From positions 1,629,001 to 1,693,000 of the forward strand of contig JAUIMM010000003.1 of assembly GCA_031769625.1 (NCBI GenBank): a stretch of 64,000 nt of DNA. Reading direction: 5' to 3'. Made by a program: the position numbers and the translations under genes. Shown here in pieces: positions 45,517 through 56,822 of the stretch. How positions within the stretch are numbered: the stretch's first letter is position 1; every line of letters begins with the position of its first letter. This DNA comes from Taudactylus pleione (taxonomy: Eukaryota > Chordata > Amphibia > Anura > Myobatrachidae). Below the pieces are notes generated by a model. It made no database searches. It was not told where the DNA came from and was given only the letters and a program-made list of their open reading frames with translations.

Positions 45517-45988
45517 GTGGCTCTGAATCAGGGCCAGGCTATTTTTTTTTTAGAATGGCATAGCTGTGGGTGACCACCCACAGCTATAGCGAGCGACCAA
45601 GAAGATGACCATCGCGACAATCGGGCTTGCGACGAGACCCTTGTGGTAGGGTCTCGTTGCCGCAAGCCCCAGAGAGATTTCGGCTGTAACAGAGCTGAAA
45701 TCTCTCCCACTGACATCACTCGTGATGTCATTGGGGCCGCCCCCAAACGGAGGCATTCACATGGGAACGCCTCCGTTTGGGCAGCCACTCCCCCAGCCCG
45801 CCCACCAAAAGGGGCGTGCTGTCACACAACATCAACAGCACGCCCCCTTTGGTACGAGACCCGGAGCGACGGATTGCCTGTCGCTATCCGGGTCTCGCGC
45901 ATGCACACGTCGGAGCCGGCTCCGTCATGCGCATTCACTCTGGGCCACCATCGACCCGGTTGTGAGTGCTCAGGACTGAATCAGGCCC
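45517..45988. mobile_element. Harbinger-like palindromic MITE, type A
   Basis: From GGCTCTGAATCAGGGCC to ACTGAATCAGGCCC. It contains TGTGGGTGACCACCCACA, TGACATCACTCGTGATGTCA and GGGGCGTGCTGTCA/TGTTGTGTGACAGCACG-type arms. Confidence 0.72.
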
Positions 45989-45992
45989 AGAG

Positions 45993-46251
45993 GCCCTCAT
46001 TCAGAGGCGGTCTCAAGAAGCGAGCGCTCGCTATAAATGAGGGCAGCCGCTTGCCTTTTCAAGTGCGGCCTCCTGGTCGCTAGCTAAGCTGTGGGTTACC
46101 CCCTTTTGTAGTGAGCTCTGGAGCGAGAGAATTTCTCTCTCGCTCCGGGGCTTGCGCACGCACAGTGCAGCCGCTGTGCGTGCGCAGTGCCTAAACACTG
46201 ACCCGGTTGCGAGCGCTCAGCACTTGCGACCAGGTCTGAATGTGGGCCAGA
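45993..46251. mobile_element. Internally deleted Harbinger-like MITE
   Basis: Starts GGCCCTCATTCAGAGGCGG and ends GGTCTGAATGTGGGCC. Only about 260 bp. The middle palindrome is missing and GTGGGTTACC runs straight into CCCTTTTGTAGTGAGC, as if deleted between two arms. Confidence 0.68.
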
Positions 46252-46266
46252 GTTCTTAATGACTTA

Positions 46267-46860
46267 GGGCCTGATTCAGACCTGTTTTCTATATGCGTGT
46301 GCTCGCAAGCGGCCTGATGTTCTGCATACATGCATGCGCATGCTTCGTTTTGCGCGTGCGCGAACTACTCACTGTGATCGCATAGTGCTCACTCGCCCTG
46401 CAAAGACAGCCCAGTGTACTGAGTGACAGGAGAGGCCATTTGTGGGTGGTAACAGGGGCATCACACTAATAACGGGGAGTTGGAGATGCGAACGTAGGCA
46501 TGCCTGGGTGTTTCAACGCCATTTTAGAGGCGTGCATAATTAACAGGCAGCGTCATAGTACAGGTCACTTGTTTTTTTACACTGATTTCCTCGCAATGCT
46601 TGCAGTAGGGTAAAGCTACCTCAAGCACTGCGTTCACATCCGATGGTGCTCGATGTACCAATGTTTTAATACACTTCCTGGAGATGACGTGTGCTGGTGG
46701 GCGGCTCTGCCTGTGCGATTGGGCGTACACAAGTGGCCACACGCTAAGACATGGTGGGCGTGCTCATGCCTTGGTGAGCGATCCAGTGGTGTCACTTTGA
46801 CAAATTTGCATACGCATCCAGCGAGCGTACGCAGATAACGAACGGGTCTGAATAAGGCCC
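46267..46860. mobile_element. Type-B Harbinger-like MITE with TTA duplication
   Basis: GGGCCTGATTCAGACC to GTCTGAATAAGGCCC, flanked by TTA on both sides (46264-46266, 46861-46863). The interior has TTTGTGGGTGGTAACAGGGG, GGCGTGCATAATTAACAG and GGAGATGACGTGTGC. This links type B to the same 3-bp-duplication class as type A. Confidence 0.85.
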
Positions 46861-46863
46861 TTA

Positions 46864-47410
46864 GTTTAGCAAGAGCCTGGTCAGATGTCTTGTAATTTCC
46901 ATGGACATCTTTCTTATGTGCCATACAATTGGACATTTATGGCAGGGCAGGAAGACAGAATTTCCTATAACCTCTCTTTCAACCTTTGCTGCTCATCTTC
47001 AAAGGCTTGTCATCTTCTACACACAATTAACATTACATATACATTTACAAGGGAAAGTTACATGTTTATGCTAACATGTGCAGTTATGCCCATACGGATG
47101 TGGAATCCGCTTTTTCCGCCACAACTGGAAAACAGACAAAAATGGTCGTTCAGACAAATCGGTTAAAACACGCAAATTTAACCAATTTGAACAATGGATT
47201 TTTGGCTGTTTTCCAGTGTTTAAGACCATATAATCGATTGTCATTTGCTCCCATACATTACCAGGTTTTCCTTCCTACCAGCCAGATTGGACAGATATCT
47301 GACAGATAATTGTATAGTGTATGCCCAGCATAAGAGATGGAAATGTTCAACAAATATACATGTAACAATCGCCTGACTTGTCCAATGCTTTTACAAATTG
47401 TTTCATTAAA
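46864..47410. other. No gene recognised; one MITE-like end
   Basis: GTGTATGCCCAGCATAAG near 47312 is the inverse of the TGCTGGCCATACAC end seen at 2251. The rest has no recognised protein. Confidence 0.4.
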
Positions 47411-47415
47411 CCCAA

Positions 47416-48012
47416 GGCCTGATTCAGAGCCGCTCGTAAGCGGCCGCTCGTTCGCTCTGAGCGATGTTCGCACAACTGCGCATGCATATGGGTCGTAATG
47501 CGCATGCGCAAACCAGTCATTGCGGTCGGAAATCGTGCACTCGCAAAACAGTGAGGGGCAGCTAATTTGATTGACAGAATGTACCGTTTGTGAGTGGTAA
47601 CAGGGGAAGGTGCTTCAAAACAGGGGAGTGGAGATCCGAACGCAGGCGTGCCTAACGGTCAAAACGGCATTTAATGGGAGTGCATAATTAGTAAAGGAGC
47701 GTCATCGACCACGTCACTTGGTTGTCTTTTAGCCTGAACTGCTCGCAGTGATAGTGGGAAGTAAATCCTACCTCAAGCACTGCGAGCAGTTCAGATGCCT
47801 TTCGATGTTCCCGATTAATCTCATAAATAATGGAGATGACGTGCGATGCGAACGGCAAAGGGGCATCTTTACAAAATAGTGAGCGCATTTTTCGGACGCT
47901 CGCTCAGACATAGAGGCGTCAACACACCGCAAAGAGCAGCGCTCAATTTAAATATCTGGCCCCTTTTTAAGAACGAGCGTCCGCAAATAGCGTCCGGGTC
48001 TGAATCAGGCCC
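47416..48012. mobile_element. Type-B Harbinger-like MITE
   Basis: GGCCTGATTCAGAGCCGC to GTCTGAATCAGGCCC. The arms contain GAAGGTGCTTCAAAACAGGG and GGGAGTGCATAATTAG. CTCAAGCACTGCGAGCAGTT near 47775 forms half of an internal hairpin. Confidence 0.78.
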
Positions 48013-48257
48013 CCAGTTTGATATGGAGAAGTGTCAGTAAGATTTTTTTCCTATCCATTAAGGGCTCATGAATGATGTTGGCTTCTCCTACAGTTATAAC
48101 TTCTCTTGGAGGCCATACGGTTTTCTGCCAGTGCTTTTGCTTTGCAATACTATAAGCATATGTGACAAGGATACTTAAGGCCCCCATACATGGGGCGAGT
48201 TGTATCAGATCCGATGGCACATACGATTTCCCTTGGAAATTCTACCCTTGAAATTCT

Positions 48258-48672
48258 GGCCCTGATTCAGAGCCGGATGCTCTGACAGAGCGCTCACTCT
48301 GAATCAGGGCCGTCCTCCTTCATTTGTAGAGCGGCCTCCTGGCCACTCGTATAGCTGTGGGTGACCACCCACAGCTATAGCGATCGGCCAGGAAGATGGT
48401 CGCGATGGTCAAGACCATCGCTACCATTGGGCTTGCGACGAGAACCTTGTGGTAGGGTCTCATTGCCGCAAGCCCTGAAGTGCTCACCATCGACACTCAC
48501 CATCGACAGCACGCCTTCTTTGTAGCGAGACCCATAGCGACGGCTTGTCCATCGCTATCCGGGTCTCGCGCATGCGCACGATGGAGCCACCTCTGTCGTG
48601 CGCATGCGCACTGGGCTAACATCGACCTACTTGCGAGCGCTCAGCGCTCATGAGCGAGTCTGAATTAGGCCC
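48258..48672. mobile_element. Harbinger-like palindromic MITE, type A, TCT duplication
   Basis: GGCCCTGATTCAGAGCC to GTCTGAATTAGGCCC with TCT on both sides. The central TGACATCA palindrome is deleted in this copy. Confidence 0.78.
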
Positions 48673-48818
48673 TCTGTATGATTTGTGTCTAGAAAAGGTA
48701 CAAATGACCATACGAGCCAATGTATCTTAAATGATTGCAAATTGTTTACGATATATCGTATGCAGCAAATACACACATGAAGCATCTGCTGAAATGTCAA
48801 TAGGGGAGGGCTTATCTA

Positions 48819-48835
48819 GGGGGTATAAAAGTCAG
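48819..48835 (+). promoter_or_regulatory. TATA-box candidate of the Harbinger transposase
   Basis: GGGGGTATAAAAGTCAGC lies about 150 bp upstream of the transposase Met. The spacing suits a short 5' leader. Confidence 0.5.
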
Positions 48836-48976
48836 CATCCATTTTAGATCTGTGCACACTCTGCTCAGTGACTAGTGATTCTTGGTTTTATACCCAGCTG
48901 AATGTTGTACTTTGCTAGTGTGTTCTGCTTTGTTTTAAGGCTTGCCTTTTACAAAGTGTGAGTATTCTGCTTTCTG

Positions 48977-49414
48977 ATGGATTCCTGTCGCCATAAGCTT
49001 CTGCTAGCCTATGGCTATCTGAGGCTGAAAGGTGAAGAATCTGAGGAGAGGAGGAGGATGAGGTCGTGCTGGATGAAGTGGCTGATGAGGAGGGAGAGCC
49101 GCTCCCATATGCCCCTGCTGATGGAGATTAGGGAGAACAACCCAGATGATTATCTCAACTACCTGCATATGGATGACCCCACCTTCCAGGAGTTGTTGCG
49201 TCTGGTGGCCCCCTGTATCCAGAGGCAGGACATCAGAATGAGGAGGGCCATCCCACCTGAGGAGAGGCTCATTGCGATGCTGAGATACCTGGCTACAGGG
49301 AGGTCATTTGAAGACCTGAACTTTGGGACCCTCATTTCCCCCCAGGCTTTGGGGCACATCATCCCAGAGACCTGTGATGCCATTGTCAATATCCTGAAGT
49401 TCCACTACTTCAAA
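48977..49414 (+). pseudogene. HARBI1-like: HARBI1-like exon A (N-terminal part)
   Basis: An open frame of 146 codons up to the donor. The start at 48977 is the first Met after the promoter-like stretch at 48820-48960 (GGGGTATAAAAGTCAGC at 48819, a good TATA box). The Lys codon ends exactly at the donor, in phase with exon B. Confidence 0.85.
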
Positions 49415-50699
49415 GTAAGTAAAACATTACACATTTTTTTCTTGTGATAGAAAAACTTGTTTTTATTTTTTTAATCACACTGGGGTTTAGTAAAATAACC
49501 AGCATGGCTGTATATATTTATAAAGGTTGTAGGTACATAAATACAAAACCAACATGGCTGATTTATTTTGTTTTAACAAACCAACATGGTATATTAACTA
49601 TATAAAAATGCTATATCCACAAGTAAAACTGGATGATAGTTAAAATGCAAAAACATTCTGCAAAGGTTTCATTTATGGAAAGAAACGTATTCTTAGCAGT
49701 GTATAAAAAGTACTATCTTCCCAAGTTTTTTGTCTCCCAATAGCTATTTAGCTGCATAGTATATGGCATGTCAGATGATAGATTGAACAGGCAAAGAAAC
49801 ACATGGTACAAGTCCAGACTGAGGCCCCGGCAAACAACAATCTGTCCTTGTGCCATGCCCTTAGTGACCCCGTCCAACCTGCATCATCAACACTATATGC
49901 CATGCAGCGCCTATTGGGAGACATAAAACTGGATGATAGTTGTAAATAATTTACAATTCATAATTTAAAAAATTAAGGGGGGTCCTCATCCTCTGCCAAC
50001 ATGGCACTATACACAACTTCAGAGGATGTGGAGGGGTTGGTGGTTTGAGGAGTAGGATAACTGGGATGGAGTGTTGGGGTTTGCCCCATTATTGGTGTGA
50101 CCTGGTAGGTTGATGGAGGGTAACTACGGGATGCAGATGGGCCATAGTTAAATGGCTGCAACATTGTCTGGGGGACAGGGTCATTGGTGAGCCTTGTTTT
50201 GTTTGCCAGCTTCTTCATTCTACCCCAGATGACTGTATCATACATAAGGCGTTGGGCATGGATTGCTGGCTTTCGTCCATTTCCCTCAGACTGCTACAGT
50301 AGCTATGTGCATGCCCAGGCGGTCAAACATGTCCAGGGTTTTAGTTAATGCATGCTTGACCTAGTTTAAGAGATCATCTGGTTGTTCCTGGGTTTTACAC
50401 TGGTATCTCCGACATTTAGGGGCAGGTTGTGGTGTTTCTGCCTTGCTACCAATTTGGCAGGCAATTTGGTCCAGGTTAGGTGCTGAAGGTTGTTGAAGGA
50501 GAGTGATACATTTTTTATGTTAATAACATGTTTTTAAAATGTTTTATTTTATACTTTTTTTATTCTAGTTCCCAGCTATGGTGGAGGAGTGGCAGACCAT
50601 TGCTGAGGAGTTTGAACAGAGATGGAACTTCCCGAACTGCGGTAGAGCAATAGATGGCAAACATGTCAGCATTCCCCAGAGGAAGACCAATATCTGGTT

Positions 50700-51860
50700 G
50701 AACGCGTTGGAAGATAGACATACTAACTTTCCACATAAAGAGAAAGAAAAGGAGAAAAGACAAAGTCCAATCGGATGAAAGCCCCAGCACCGCACTGATC
50801 ACGTGGTCCAACGAGCGCCCAACAGCAGGAGAAGAGAGAAGGAATCAGCCGTACGGACAGCAGGGAGATCGGGCACCAGTGCGCAGGAAAGTTGGTGTGA
50901 GCGGCAAACAGGTGAGTCTCTGTACACCCACATAGACGCAGGCAGTAGTCCAAAAGTGCTGCAAACCGGGGGACGTCTGGAGTGAGACGGACCTAGGTGA
51001 TTTGGCACTGTGAGACGGAGCCAGGTCCGGAGCCCCTGAAGAGCCCCGCGCCGTCAACCCCAAGGCGTAAGTGTGCCATATGACTCCCTGTACCCCCTGT
51101 ACCGCTGCATGTGCACCATCAGAGTTCTTTCTTACAAAATCCCTTTGTCTTTAAAGCGGGACGCCGCTCAGTCTCCATCTTCACATCATTCACCAATTTG
51201 ATTTTGAGTACATTGAGCATTATACAGAATATTTGTGTGACATTTATGTACTTTTACATGTGGATTATATTCAGACGATTGAATTAAGAAGTAAGCCTGG
51301 ACGGATCATTCTTAAAAAAGGACAACATATGCCCCCTGGCTACATATACAATATAAAAACAAAAACAAAAACAAAAAAAAATCTTTTTTCTTCCTTTTGA
51401 ATAATTGCCAGAGAGTATAACATCAGCCACCAATCAGAAAGGAGTTGTTAACTCCTATTGATTACACATACATTTTATGTCAATACCTGCACAAGTTTAA
51501 TGTACGATTTTATTAATGTGTCTCATTACATTTCATGTTTTTTGTGTATTTGTATTTACAAGTAAAAATGTATTATTACTATTATTTTTGACTCTGTATC
51601 AAGTGTCAGGTAATTAGACCATCCTATTTAAACTGCCTGGTTTAACTATCAAACAGGATATATCATGCACTATACTACATAAGATAAGTGCAGCACTTTT
51701 TTCCGATATTTACAATTACTGATCAGGCTGGTCGCTGATAAGTGCAGCTGCTATCAAAATTAAAATACAGTTTCCCATGTGGTAAACAGTGCGCAAAAAT
51801 TACTATACTTCTGAGATGTCTGGATTACTCCACCTGTACACAACGGTTCCTTTTATTATA
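50700..51860. repeat. Unclassified insertion in the transposase gene
   Basis: Between exon B and exon C. It begins near TTGAACGCGTTGGAAGATAG and contains a GC-rich stretch (50760-51070) and then AT-rich sequence. It does not resemble Harbinger sequence and has no recognised protein. Confidence 0.4.
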
Positions 51861-52038
51861 ACTTTATAGGATTTTTCATCATAGTGCTCATGGCGGTGGT
51901 GAATGCCAATTATGAGTTCATTTTTGTTGATGTGGGCAAAAATGGCCTTGCTTCTGATGGGGGGTCATTTAAGCAAACACTCTTCTATGAGAGGCTTAGC
52001 TCCAACCGCCTGAATTTGCCACCAATAACGGAAACAAA

Positions 52039-52283
52039 GGGCCTGATTCAGACCCACTCGCGAGCGGCTGTCCGATGGTGTGCACTGAGCATGCGCACGA
52101 TGGAGGGAGCTCCGGCTTGCGCATGCGCGAGACGCGACATTCCTTCACTCGTTGTGTCTGATCAAAGGGGGCGTGCTGTCGATGTTGATTGACAGCACGC
52201 CCCCTTTGGTGGGCATGCCGGGGGCGTGCCTCCCAGACGGGGGCGTTCCTGAGGGAACGCCTACCGTCAGAAGCCGGCCGGCC
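52039..52283. mobile_element. Harbinger-like MITE inserted in the HARBI1-like coding region, 3' part lost
   Basis: GGGCCTGATTCAGACCCACT starts 3 bp after the coding stretch NLPPITET. The arms GGGGGCGTGCTGTC and GACAGCACGCCCCC are present. The right half stops at about 52283 in GCCGGCCGGCCCTG. Confidence 0.75.
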
Positions 52284-52371
52284 CTGTTTTGTATACATTT
52301 ATGGCATTAATATTGCCATGCTGCTGGTACCATGTATGATATGGGTAAAACCGAGCGCGGGTATATTTCTT
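52283..52371 (+). repeat. Direct repeat, left copy
   Basis: CTGTTTTGTATACATTTATGG to GGTATATTTCTTTTC, repeated at 52702-52790 with about three differences. The segment between has CTATAAAAGGCCTAG, a TATA-like box, at about 52428. Confidence 0.8.
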
Positions 52372-52701
52372 TTCTGTTTTGTTTCAAAATTGTGCCTTGT
52401 GCTACCGTGGCAGCTTTCAATTAAGGCTATAAAAGGCCTAGTTGGGTGTGGCTAACAGCCAGCCCCTGTATAGATGTGTCCCTCTGTATCTAGGAGGTGA
52501 GTACATTTAACTGCAATGTAATGATGTGCTAGGCATATATGCTAGTGTTAGGGACCTGCAGAAAAATGTGGTCCCTTGATGCTGGGCTGCAGGCTTAAAT
52601 GCTTTGATCAAATCATGACGAAATCCCCTTTGTTTTATTTGCTGCACACATATATAGATTTGTAGTATATTATTGTTAGCGCCGATAGCAAAAGTTTTTC
52701 T

Positions 52702-52790
52702 GTTTTGTATACATTTATGGCATTAATATTGCCATGCTGCTGGTATCATGTATGATATGGGTAAAACCGAGCGCGGGCATATTTCTTTTC
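52702..52790 (+). repeat. Direct repeat, right copy
   Basis: Second copy of the 52283-52371 sequence, 419 bp away. The two may border a tandem unit or mark the terminal repeats of a short retroelement. No coding region lies between them. Confidence 0.8.
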
Positions 52791-52849
52791 AGCAATTAAT
52801 GGCCTACTTCAATGGATTGGGGGCAGTACCGTTGCAGGAGTACAGCGGG

Positions 52850-53417
52850 GGCGATTCAGACCCGGACGCTAAGCTGCGCTCTCTCGTCACCATCAGGGGG
52901 CGGATATGCAAATGCTGCGATAGCACAGCCAGGCTAAAGGACGCCCTCTATGTCTTAGAGAGCGACGGCAGAATGATCGCATGCCGGTGTAATGATGCCC
53001 ACTTTTTTTTCTTAGCACACGTCATCTCCAGGAAGTGTATGATTAATTAGTAACATCGAGAGCCCTTAAGGTAGATCCTACCCCGCCGCAAGCACTGCGA
53101 TCACTGCAAGCGAAAATACAACCAGGTGACGTGTACAATGATGCTTCCATGCTAATTATGCATGCCCAAAGAACACCGTTTTGATTCCCAGACAGGCCTG
53201 TGGTCACGCATCCACTCCCCCATTTTCCAGGACCTTCCCCTGTTACCACCCACAAACGGTCACTCAAAGGAGCGGCGAGTCTGCAGGCTTCGAACAAGCA
53301 CTTTGCCATCGCACAGACTGGTTTGCGCACGTGCGCTGCGATGCATATGCATGCGCTAATGGGTGACAATCGCCCATAGCGAGCGATCGCGGCTTAGCGT
53401 CCGGTACTGAATTACCT
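52850..53417. mobile_element. Type-B Harbinger-like MITE
   Basis: GCGATTCAGACCCGGACGC to GTCCGGTACTGAATTACC. The interior has ACGTCATCTCCAGGAAGTG, TTACCACCCACAAACGG and TAATTATGCATGCCC, the inverse of copies at 46.3 and 47.5 kb. It sits next to the MADF remnants. Confidence 0.65.
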
Positions 53418-54133
53418 CCAGTATCCGCTAAAGGACTATAGTGGACTTGTGAACTGTACAAAAAACATTCCATATAGTGTGTAATTAATATGTTTTATAC
53501 TTACTACTTCACAATAAGATGCTTGTTCCATGTCTGGGTTGTCCTCTACAGGGTCCTCTGGAAGACTCTCCACCATTAAGGCCTGTGATGTTCGCTGCAG
53601 CTCCTGCTCATGCAGGAATTTGAGAAGGTCAAAGTACCACAGTGTAGTTGTATATGTGTCATCTGCCCCCCGCTCCAGATGCCCGGGACTCTTGTTGCTT
53701 CTTTTTATCCTTGGACCTTGACATGTACAGTCCTTAGATTTGGGATTTTGGCCTTGACCCAAACTGGAGATGCCTCATCATGAAAGGGCTTGATAAACTC
53801 AACAAGCTCCTGGTTTGCAGCGGCTCTCTTAATTTTATTCCGGTTATCCGGACTTTTAACTCGCCACTAGCACTCATGAGCGTGGGAGAGCTCAATAAAC
53901 CCTGACACAAACTGCCTTTCTCTGGCACTTGTCATTCCTGTTGGGAAAACAGATTGTAAAAATTTTAAAGTTTGAATATTGTGTTTTAAATATTTAAATT
54001 AGTTTTAATGTTTTAAATGTGTAAATAATAAATTTTTTAACATGTTTATAAAGTTTTAATGTTTTACCATTTGACAAAATACATGAAGTTTCCGTTTTTT
54101 TGAGCAATTTTTTTAGAAACGGGGATAACAAGC

Positions 54134-54440
54134 TTGCAATGCCAGGGGGTTCAATGCGTGTGTTGTGGATTTGGCGCATTGATGGGCTTCGACGTTGATG
54201 GTCTAGATTCATTGGTGGTGCTGGGGTATGCATTGGTGGTGCAGCAGGGGTTAATACACTTTGAGGTGCAGGGGTTTGCATTGGTGGCGCAGCGGGGGTT
54301 AATACACTTTTTTAGATGCAGGGGTATATATTGGTGGTGCAGGGGTGTACACTGGTGGTACAGGGGTTAATACACTTTGGAGGTACAGGGGTATGCATTG
54401 GTGGTGCAGGGGTACGCTTTGGAGGTACTAACTTGATATT
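54134..54440 (-). repeat. Degenerate proline-coding repeat
   Basis: Loose tandem GGTGCAGGGGT-type units which on minus read PAPPMHTP and SVLTPAAPPM. It follows the protein-family fragment at 54437-54566 and may be its continuation or an unrelated array. Confidence 0.5.
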
Positions 54441-54566
54441 TTCATACTGTTCTTTAAGTTTTGTTGAACGACCGATAGGAATCAATGCAAATGTATTCCC
54501 ATTGTGCAGTAATACGCATTTATAGCTCCTTTTAGAACTGTCCAAAAAGAGCTGCCAGTCTTTTGG
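54437..54566 (-). pseudogene. Fragment of an uncharacterised multicopy animal protein family
   Basis: On minus it reads DSSKRSYKCVLLHNGNTFAL and then IPIGRSTKLKEQYENIKLV. I recognise LFIDSSKRSLKCVLLHNGN-type sequence from a widespread, unnamed family of repeat-like genes in fish and invertebrates. The 63-kb fossil appears to be the N-terminal half of the same family. The recognition is from memory and is unconfirmed. Confidence 0.5.
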
Positions 54567-55121
54567 CTCGATTCAGACCCACTTGCTAGACGCGTTCGCT
54601 CGCTTGATACGTATGCAAATTCGGCAAGGCAGACGATTGCACGGTAAGGCAATAGCACGCCCACTATGATAGCTTTGTGTATGCAGATGCCCACCAGCCT
54701 GTCTTAAGACACCCACTTGCGCACGTCATGTGCAGGAAGTGTATGCAACGATCGGTACTATCGGACCCATATGCAGCACTTGTGGCTAACCATACCCTAC
54801 CGCAAGCACTGCGAGCACTTCAGTGTAATTTTCAACCAAGTGACGTGTACTATGATGCTGCCTCTTAATTGCCTGAAATGGCATTGAGACGCTCAGGCAC
54901 GACTGCATTCGCACCTCCACTCCCCCATTTGTAATGGCCAGCCCCTGTCACCACCCACAAACGGCTTCTCCAGTTACTCATTCGGCCAGGCTGTCTATGC
55001 GTGGCGAGCATACGTTTCCTGATCGCTCACAATGGTTTGCGCCAGTGCATTACGATGCAGAATGCAAAAATCGTCTGGTTGCAGGCAAACGCTTCTAAGC
55101 GCGCGGGTCTGAATCTGGCCC
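54565..55121. mobile_element. Type-B Harbinger-like MITE, TTT flanks
   Basis: GGCTCGATTCAGACCC to GGGTCTGAATCTGGCCC with TTT on both sides. It contains ACACCCACTTGCGCACGTCA and TCACCACCCACAAACGG. It cuts the coding fragment on its left. Confidence 0.72.
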
Positions 55122-55183
55122 TTTGTCCGTTATGAACTTCACTCTGTCAAAAACACCTTAAAATTAGCTTATACATAAATATA

Positions 55184-56822
55184 CAGTCAGGTCCATAAAT
55201 ATTGGGACATTGACAGAATTTTCATATTTTGGCCTCTATGAAATGAAACAGAAACAAACAAGATGTGCTTTAACTGCAGACTTTCAGATTTAATTTGAGG
55301 TTAATTACATCCAAATCAGGTGAACGGTGTAGGAATTACAATGGTTTCTATATGTGCCTCCCACTTTTTAAGGGGCCAAAAGTAATGGGACAAACTAAAC
55401 AATCCTAAATCTAACTTTCAATTTTTAATACTTTGTTGCAAAACCTTTGCAGGCAATCACAGCATGAAGTCTGGAACGCATAGACATCACCAGACGCTGG
55501 GTTTCATCCCTGGTGATGCTCTTCCAGGCCTCTACTGCAAATGTCTTCAGTTCTTGTCTGTTCTTGGGGCATTTTCCCTTCACTTTTGTCTTCATCAAGT
55601 GAAATGCATGCTCAATCGGATTCAGGTCAGGGGATTGACTTGGCCATTGCATAACATTCCACTTTTTAGCCTTAAAAAACTCTTTGGTTGCTGTTGCAGT
55701 ATGCTTCGGGTCATTGTCCATCTGCACTGTGAAGTGCCTTCAAATGAGTTCTGAAGCATTTGACTGAATATGAGCATATAATATTGCCCGAAACACTTCA
55801 GAATTCATTCTGCTGCTTTTGTCAGCAGTCACATCATCAATAAATACAAGGGAACCAGTTCCATTGGCAGCTATACATGCCCACGCCATGACACTACCAC
55901 CACCATGCTTCACTGATGAGGTGGTATGTTTTAAATCATGAGCAGTTCCTTTCCTTCTCCATACTCTTCTCTTCCCATCACTCTGGTACAAGTTGATCTT
56001 TGTCTCATCTGTCCATAGGATGTTGTTCCAGAACTGTAATGGCTTTTTTAGATGTTGTTTGGCAAACTCTAATCTGGTCTTCCTGTTTTTGTGGCTCACC
56101 AATAGTTTACATCTTGTGGTGAGCCCTCTATATTCACTCTTGTGAAGACTTCTTTTGATTGTTGACTTTGACACATATACACCTACCTCCTGGAGAGTGT
56201 TCTTGATTTGGCCAACTGTTGTGAAGGGGTTTTTCTTCACCAGGGAAATAATTCTTCTGTCATCCACCACAGTTGTTTTCCGTGGTCTTCCGGGTCTTTT
56301 GGTGTTGCTGAGCTCTCCGATGCGTTCTTTCTTTTTGAGAATGTTCCAAACAGTTGATTTGGCCACACCTAATGTTTTTGCTATCTCTCTGATGGGTTTG
56401 TTTTGATTTTTTAGCCTAATGATGGCTTGCTTTACTGATAGTGACAGCTCTTAGGATCTCATATTGAGAGTCAACAGCAACTGATTCCAAATGCAAATGT
56501 CACACCTAGAATCAACTCCAGACCTTTTACCTGCTTAATTGATAATGAAATAACGAGGGAATAGCCCACACCTGTCCCTAAAATAGCTTTTGAGTTGATC
56601 GTCTCATTACTTTTGGCCCCTTAAAAAGTGGGAGGCACATATATATAGAAACCGTTGTAATTCCTACACCGTTCACCTGATTTGGATGTAATTACCCTCA
56701 AATTAAATCTGAAAGTCTGCAGTTAAAGCACATCTTGTTTGTTTAATTTCAAGGCCATTGTGGTGGTGAATAGAGGCCAAAATATGAAAATTCTTTCAAT
56801 GTCCCAATATTTATGCACCTGA

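Larger units (their letters stand above)
48977..52038 (+). pseudogene. HARBI1-like: HARBI1-type PIF/Harbinger transposase, broken
   Basis: Three exons are readable. 48977-49414 begins MDSCRHKLLLAYGYLRLKGE and holds the N-terminal helical part (FQELLRLVAPCI, RLIAMLRYLATGRSFEDL). It ends at a GTAAGT donor after HYFK. 50570 to about 50690 continues FPAMVEEWQTIAEEFEQRWN to AIDGKHVSI, with the first catalytic Asp. 51870-52035 reads GFFIIVLMAVVNANYEFIFV, DVGKNGLASDGG and NLPPITET. The rest, including the third acidic residue, is cut off by a MITE at 52039. Sequence after 50690 is foreign. A DDE nuclease of this kind needs a Myb-like partner, seen on the other strand. Confidence 0.88.
49975..53937 (-). 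pseudogene. MADF (Myb/SANT-like) partner gene of Harbinger, broken
   Basis: On minus from 53935: MTSARERQFVSGFIELSHAH then a TAG, WRVKSPDNRNKIKRAAANQE and WVKAKIPNLRTVHVK, which together are a MADF domain. A TAA or frame change follows. A second open part (to about 53510) reads GADDTYTTTLWYFDLLKFL and ends at a GTA|GTAAGT donor. Further minus-strand coding remnants at about 50470-49975 (RYQCKTQEQPDDLL, DMFDRLGMHIATV, then a Pro/Ser-rich tail) look like its 3' exons. These DNA-binding partners assist HARBI1. Nonsense changes mark it as dead. Confidence 0.72.
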
